Assembly (NCBI GenBank): GCA_964607135.1
Contig: CAZSIV010000045.1
Location: forward strand, 1 to 16,069
Origin: Metaruminococcus_A sp964607135
GTDB lineage: Bacteria > Bacillota > Clostridia > Oscillospirales > Ruminococcaceae
DNA: 16,069 nucleotides
Reading direction: 5' to 3'
Shown: positions 13,967 to 16,069 of the stretch, in pieces
Layout of the letters: each line of letters starts with the position of its first letter
Numbering within the stretch: position 1 is the first letter of the stretch
Translations under genes and position numbers: made by a program
Notes under the pieces: generated by a model
Seen by the model: only the letters and a program-made list of their open reading frames with translations
Databases searched by the model: none
What the model was told of the DNA's origin: nothing

Positions 13967-14036
13967 CTTGCAGGACGAAAACCCGGAGATTGGCAGAACA
14001 TTGGTGTGCAAATTATCGGCGGCAATCCGCCGCTCC
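13967..14036 (+). repeat. Intergenic repeat module 2, stand-alone copy
   Basis: CTTGCAGGACGAAAACC, then GCAGAACATTGGTGTGCAAA, align without gaps to the module at 188-278, and the copy ends in the hairpin CGGCGG 14017-14022, CAAT, CCGCCG 14027-14032. The hairpin arms differ in sequence from the other copies but the position is the same. It fills the gap between the AraC and acyltransferase genes. Confidence 0.65.
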
Positions 14037-14071
14037 GCAGCCTCAAAATAAAGATGAAAGCTGGTTAGTTG

Positions 14072-14824
14072 ATGGAAAAACAAAACGAGCGGGTCTGGTT
14101 GATCGACGAGATCAGGGGCATCGCAATCCTGCTGATGGTGGTCTACCACTTCTTTTACGACATCGTCGTCCTTTACGGGATGAATATTCCCGCCTTTTAC
14201 TCTCCTGCCCTGAATCTTGTCCGCGACTTCTTTGCCGGGCTGTTTATCTTCATCTCAGGCGCCGCCTGCCGCTTTTCCAGGAACAACCTGAAGCGCGGCG
14301 TCCAGTGCTTTGCCCTCGGAATGGTGATGACCTATGTGACCGCGGCTGTGATGCCGCATGGGCCGATCCTCTTTGGAATCCTCCACCTGCTGGGGGTCTG
14401 CATGCTGTTTTTTGCCTTTACCGAACGCCTTTGGGACAAGCTCCCGCTCTGGGCGGGGATTGCCGGCTGCGCCCTGCTCTTCCTCCTCACCTGGGGGATG
14501 AAGGACGGATATTTCGGGATTGCGGGGCTGTTTGAGCTCCCTCACCCTGAAATCCTGCGGGAAAGCGGCTTATTCTTCCCTTTCGGCATCATCGGGGAAG
14601 GCTTTGTTTCCTCCGACTATTTCCCGCTCCTCCCCTGGCTTTTTGTTTTTTTGGCCGGAACCTTCTTCGGCATCCCAGTCAAAGCCGGAAGGATGCCCGC
14701 CTTCTTTTACAAAAAGCATCTGCCGCCCCTTGCGTTTATCGGACGGCACACCCTTTGGATTTACCTGCTCCACCAGCCGGTTCTGATGGGAATCTGCATG
14801 ATCGTGTTCGGCATCCTCCGGTAA
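14072..14824 (+). CDS. DUF1624/HGSNAT-like multipass membrane acyltransferase family protein
   Basis: The product is 250 residues from ATG 14072. The N-terminus RVWLIDEIRGIAILLMVVYH then FFYDIVVLYG matches the heparan-alpha-glucosaminide N-acetyltransferase-like catalytic domain (DUF1624). It has about seven membrane helices, including FFAGLFIFISGAACRFSRNN, GILHLLGVCMLFFAFTERLW and FIGRHTLWIYLLHQPVLMGI. Some members carry out acyl transfer across the membrane, but the substrate here is unknown. The ribosome binding site is weak (GAAAG about 12 bases upstream), and a repeat element lies just before it. Confidence 0.88.
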   Translation: MEKQNERVWLIDEIRGIAILLMVVYHFFYDIVVLYGMNIPAFYSPALNLVRDFFAGLFIFISGAACRFSRNNLKRGVQCFALGMVMTYVTAAVMPHGPILFGILHLLGVCMLFFAFTERLWDKLPLWAGIAGCALLFLLTWGMKDGYFGIAGLFELPHPEILRESGLFFPFGIIGEGFVSSDYFPLLPWLFVFLAGTFFGIPVKAGRMPAFFYKKHLPPLAFIGRHTLWIYLLHQPVLMGICMIVFGILR

Positions 14825-15060
14825 ACGGCGGATGGGAAGCCCATGGCCGCAATGAAGCTCTCAAACGCAGAGATTCTCTGTATTGCCCGTTGTTCGGACG
14901 AAGTGATCGCCCCGTTCGTGCAATAAAAAACCGTCCGCCTATTTTTTATGACGGGCAGCTTACTTCATCAGAACCGATGCGCGGTTTTCGTTCCGGGATT
15001 TGATTCTCGCAGGCCGCCGGTCTGTCCCGGGGCTTCCGGCTCAAGGCAAAACGGAGCGGT
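14825..15060. other. Gap between convergent genes, with possible weak terminator
   Basis: I see no convincing gene. A small inverted repeat ATGGG, AAG, CCCAT is at 14832-14844. An AT inverted repeat ATAAAAAA (14923-14930) and TTTTTTAT (14942-14949) lies inside a wider GCCCGT (14885-14890) / ACGGGC (14951-14956) pair. This might end transcription from both sides, but the stems are poor. A 27-codon frame at 14843-14926 has no binding site. Confidence 0.35.
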
Positions 15061-15306
15061 TTACTCCCCTTTCCCGGATTTTTTCACCCGGTACCGGAGA
15101 AACAGGTACAGCGCTGTTTCGATCAACAGCAGAATTCCGGTCATCACCGTAAGGGGGATCAGCCCGGCGTACCAGGGCGCTGAAGCGAGCCGGTACAGGC
15201 CCTCGTGCCGGCAGTAATCGATCCAGCGCCACAGCACGCTCCCCAACCAGGCGCCAATCGTCGAACCGATTACAATCCCCATTTTGCTTTTGATTTTCTG
15301 GATCAT
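15061..15306 (-). CDS. Small two-helix membrane protein, unknown function
   Basis: The product is 81 residues from ATG at 15306, or 84 from an ATG at 15315. I prefer the shorter one because AAAGG lies about nine bases before it, whereas it abuts the longer start. It has two membrane segments (about 9-28, GIVIGSTIGAWLGSVLWRWI, and about 46-70, GLIPLTVMTGILLLIETALY) with a short polar, Tyr/Arg-containing loop between them and a basic C-terminus (RYRVKKSGKG). I do not recognise a family. It lies 81 bases downstream of the DinB-like gene and may be in one unit with it. Confidence 0.65.
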   Translation of the reverse strand: MIQKIKSKMGIVIGSTIGAWLGSVLWRWIDYCRHEGLYRLASAPWYAGLIPLTVMTGILLLIETALYLFLRYRVKKSGKGE

Positions 15307-15387
15307 CGTTCTCATCCTTTTAAAAAGCTCGTTAATTCATCTCATTTTAACTGTGATTTTCTTTGCAGGGCACAGGAAGCCGGCCTT

Positions 15388-15909
15388 CTATAAATATTTC
15401 TCATACTCCCCCGCGGGGAAAGGGGATTCCAGCCCCAAAACCCTCGGCCATAAGCCGGTGTCCGCGATGATGTATCCCATAATCATCCCCATGTGGCTGT
15501 GCAGATGTCGAAACTGCGCCAAAATCAGGGTAAATCTGCAATATTCGCAGTCCGGCGGGAACTGGAGCAGCTCCTGATCCGTCAAATTTGCAAGATACCC
15601 GCCGATCTTCCGCTCGACCTGAGCAAAATAGCCGTCGACTTCCTCCCTGGAGAGGCATTTTGAGGAAACCGTGTCCAGATTATTGAGGCCCTCCTCGTGA
15701 ATCTCCGGCTCTTCAAAGGCGCGGTCCCGGGGATTGATATACCACAGATCCAGCGAATGGAGCATGTGGTAAACATGCTTCCAGCAGGGCATTCCGCAGT
15801 ATTCCCGATCCCACAGCTCGTTCGGGACGCAGTCGATGACGTTTTTGACTTCCCACAGAGCGCGGCGGGTCTGTTCCCGTATGATTTCAACTAGCGAATT
15901 CTGTTCCAT
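15388..15909 (-). CDS. DinB-superfamily protein
   Basis: The product is 173 residues, the usual size for the DinB/YfiT-like four-helix bundle family. His48 and His51 (HVYHMLHSLD) and the cluster His135, His137, His139 (QFRHLHSHMG) are likely metal ligands at the expected places. Members bind metals and many are thiol-dependent transferases or have unknown activity; this one carries no further clue. A run of six G residues five bases upstream of ATG 15909 acts as the ribosome binding site. Its neighbours suggest no pathway. Confidence 0.8.
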   Translation of the reverse strand: MEQNSLVEIIREQTRRALWEVKNVIDCVPNELWDREYCGMPCWKHVYHMLHSLDLWYINPRDRAFEEPEIHEEGLNNLDTVSSKCLSREEVDGYFAQVERKIGGYLANLTDQELLQFPPDCEYCRFTLILAQFRHLHSHMGMIMGYIIADTGLWPRVLGLESPFPAGEYEKYL

Positions 15910-15969
15910 CTCATCCCCCCGCTCAAAAGCACTGCCGTTAAATACCAGCGTTTCTTTTTATACTAGCAC

Positions 15970-16000
15970 AAAAAACGCTCCAGGGAAACCCCCGGAGCGT
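15970..16000 (-). terminator. Rho-independent terminator of rpsI
   Basis: ACGCTCC (15975-15981) pairs with GGAGCGT (15994-16000), with an inner GGG/CCC after one mismatch and an AAAC loop. On the minus strand the stem is followed by six T residues (15970-15975). It lies just after the rpsI stop. Confidence 0.9.
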
Positions 16001-16016
16001 CTTAAAATATGCCAAA

Positions 16017-16069
16017 TTACCGCTTGGAGAACTGCGGAGCACGACGGGCCGCTTTGAGTCCGTATTTCT
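16017..16069 (-). CDS. rpsI: Ribosomal protein S9, C-terminal end (partial)
   Basis: The minus strand ends an open frame with KYGLKAARRAPQFSKR and TAA at 16017-16019. The PQFSKR ending, with the preceding basic KYGLKAARR, is the conserved C-terminus of bacterial S9, whose tail reaches into the ribosomal P site. The rest lies beyond the window edge. rplM is expected further upstream in the usual rplM-rpsI operon. Confidence 0.9.
   Translation of the reverse strand, partial: KYGLKAARRAPQFSKR

Noticed and set aside
14843..14926. 27-codon open frame after the acyltransferase gene
   Set aside because: No ribosome binding site, no recognisable features, and located in a likely terminator region.

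Overview
The window looks like a chromosomal piece of a fairly GC-rich gut-type Clostridia (Oscillospiraceae/Ruminococcaceae-like) genome. This rests on strong AGGAGG ribosome binding sites, GC-rich coding DNA of Firmicutes type, B. subtilis-like families (YdjG/H/I-like, YuaF/FloT-like, DUF1836) and a Clostridia-like S9 tail. It is probably a draft or metagenome assembly, because a run of exactly 100 Ns (1817-1916) sits inside a tandem repeat.

Layout: 1-364 is a cluster of intergenic repeat modules upstream of rarA (365-1699). 1700-2277 is non-coding: a tandem ~111-bp repeat with a perfect 14-bp hairpin and the assembly gap, then a nested inverted repeat. 2278-6381 is a four-gene operon: a zinc-ribbon protein with a possible TIM44-like domain, a YdjI-type SPFH protein with three C-terminal zinc ribbons, a YdjG-like protein with two zinc ribbons and a C-terminal membrane anchor, and a YdjH-like TPM-domain protein. 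A second operon follows from a near-ideal promoter (6574-6602) with a palindrome in its spacer: a DUF1836 regulator, an NfeD/YuaF-like membrane protein with an acidic repeat, and flotillin. It ends at a clear terminator (9386-9413). The two operons place two different SPFH scaffold systems side by side on one strand, separated by one regulator.

9477-10121 is an orphan lipoprotein with a KPVIYLYP motif, closed by a large bidirectional terminator (10174-10221). On the minus strand are a GH4 alpha-galactosidase-like gene (10340-11680) and a lower-GC HAD phosphatase (11841-12626). An AraC-family regulator (13061-13921) is divergent to them and may control the sugar gene. The 12627-13060 gap between them carries the same repeat modules as 1-290, inverted.

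After the AraC gene come another repeat module, a DUF1624/HGSNAT-like multipass membrane protein (14072-14824), a small two-helix membrane protein (15061-15306, minus) and a DinB-superfamily protein (15388-15909, minus). At the right edge, behind a terminator, are the last 17 codons or so of rpsI (ribosomal protein S9, minus).

The most interesting parts are the composite SPFH/zinc-ribbon/TPM/NfeD/flotillin region (a likely membrane-integrity or microdomain system), the DUF1836 operator, and the two families of non-coding repeats.
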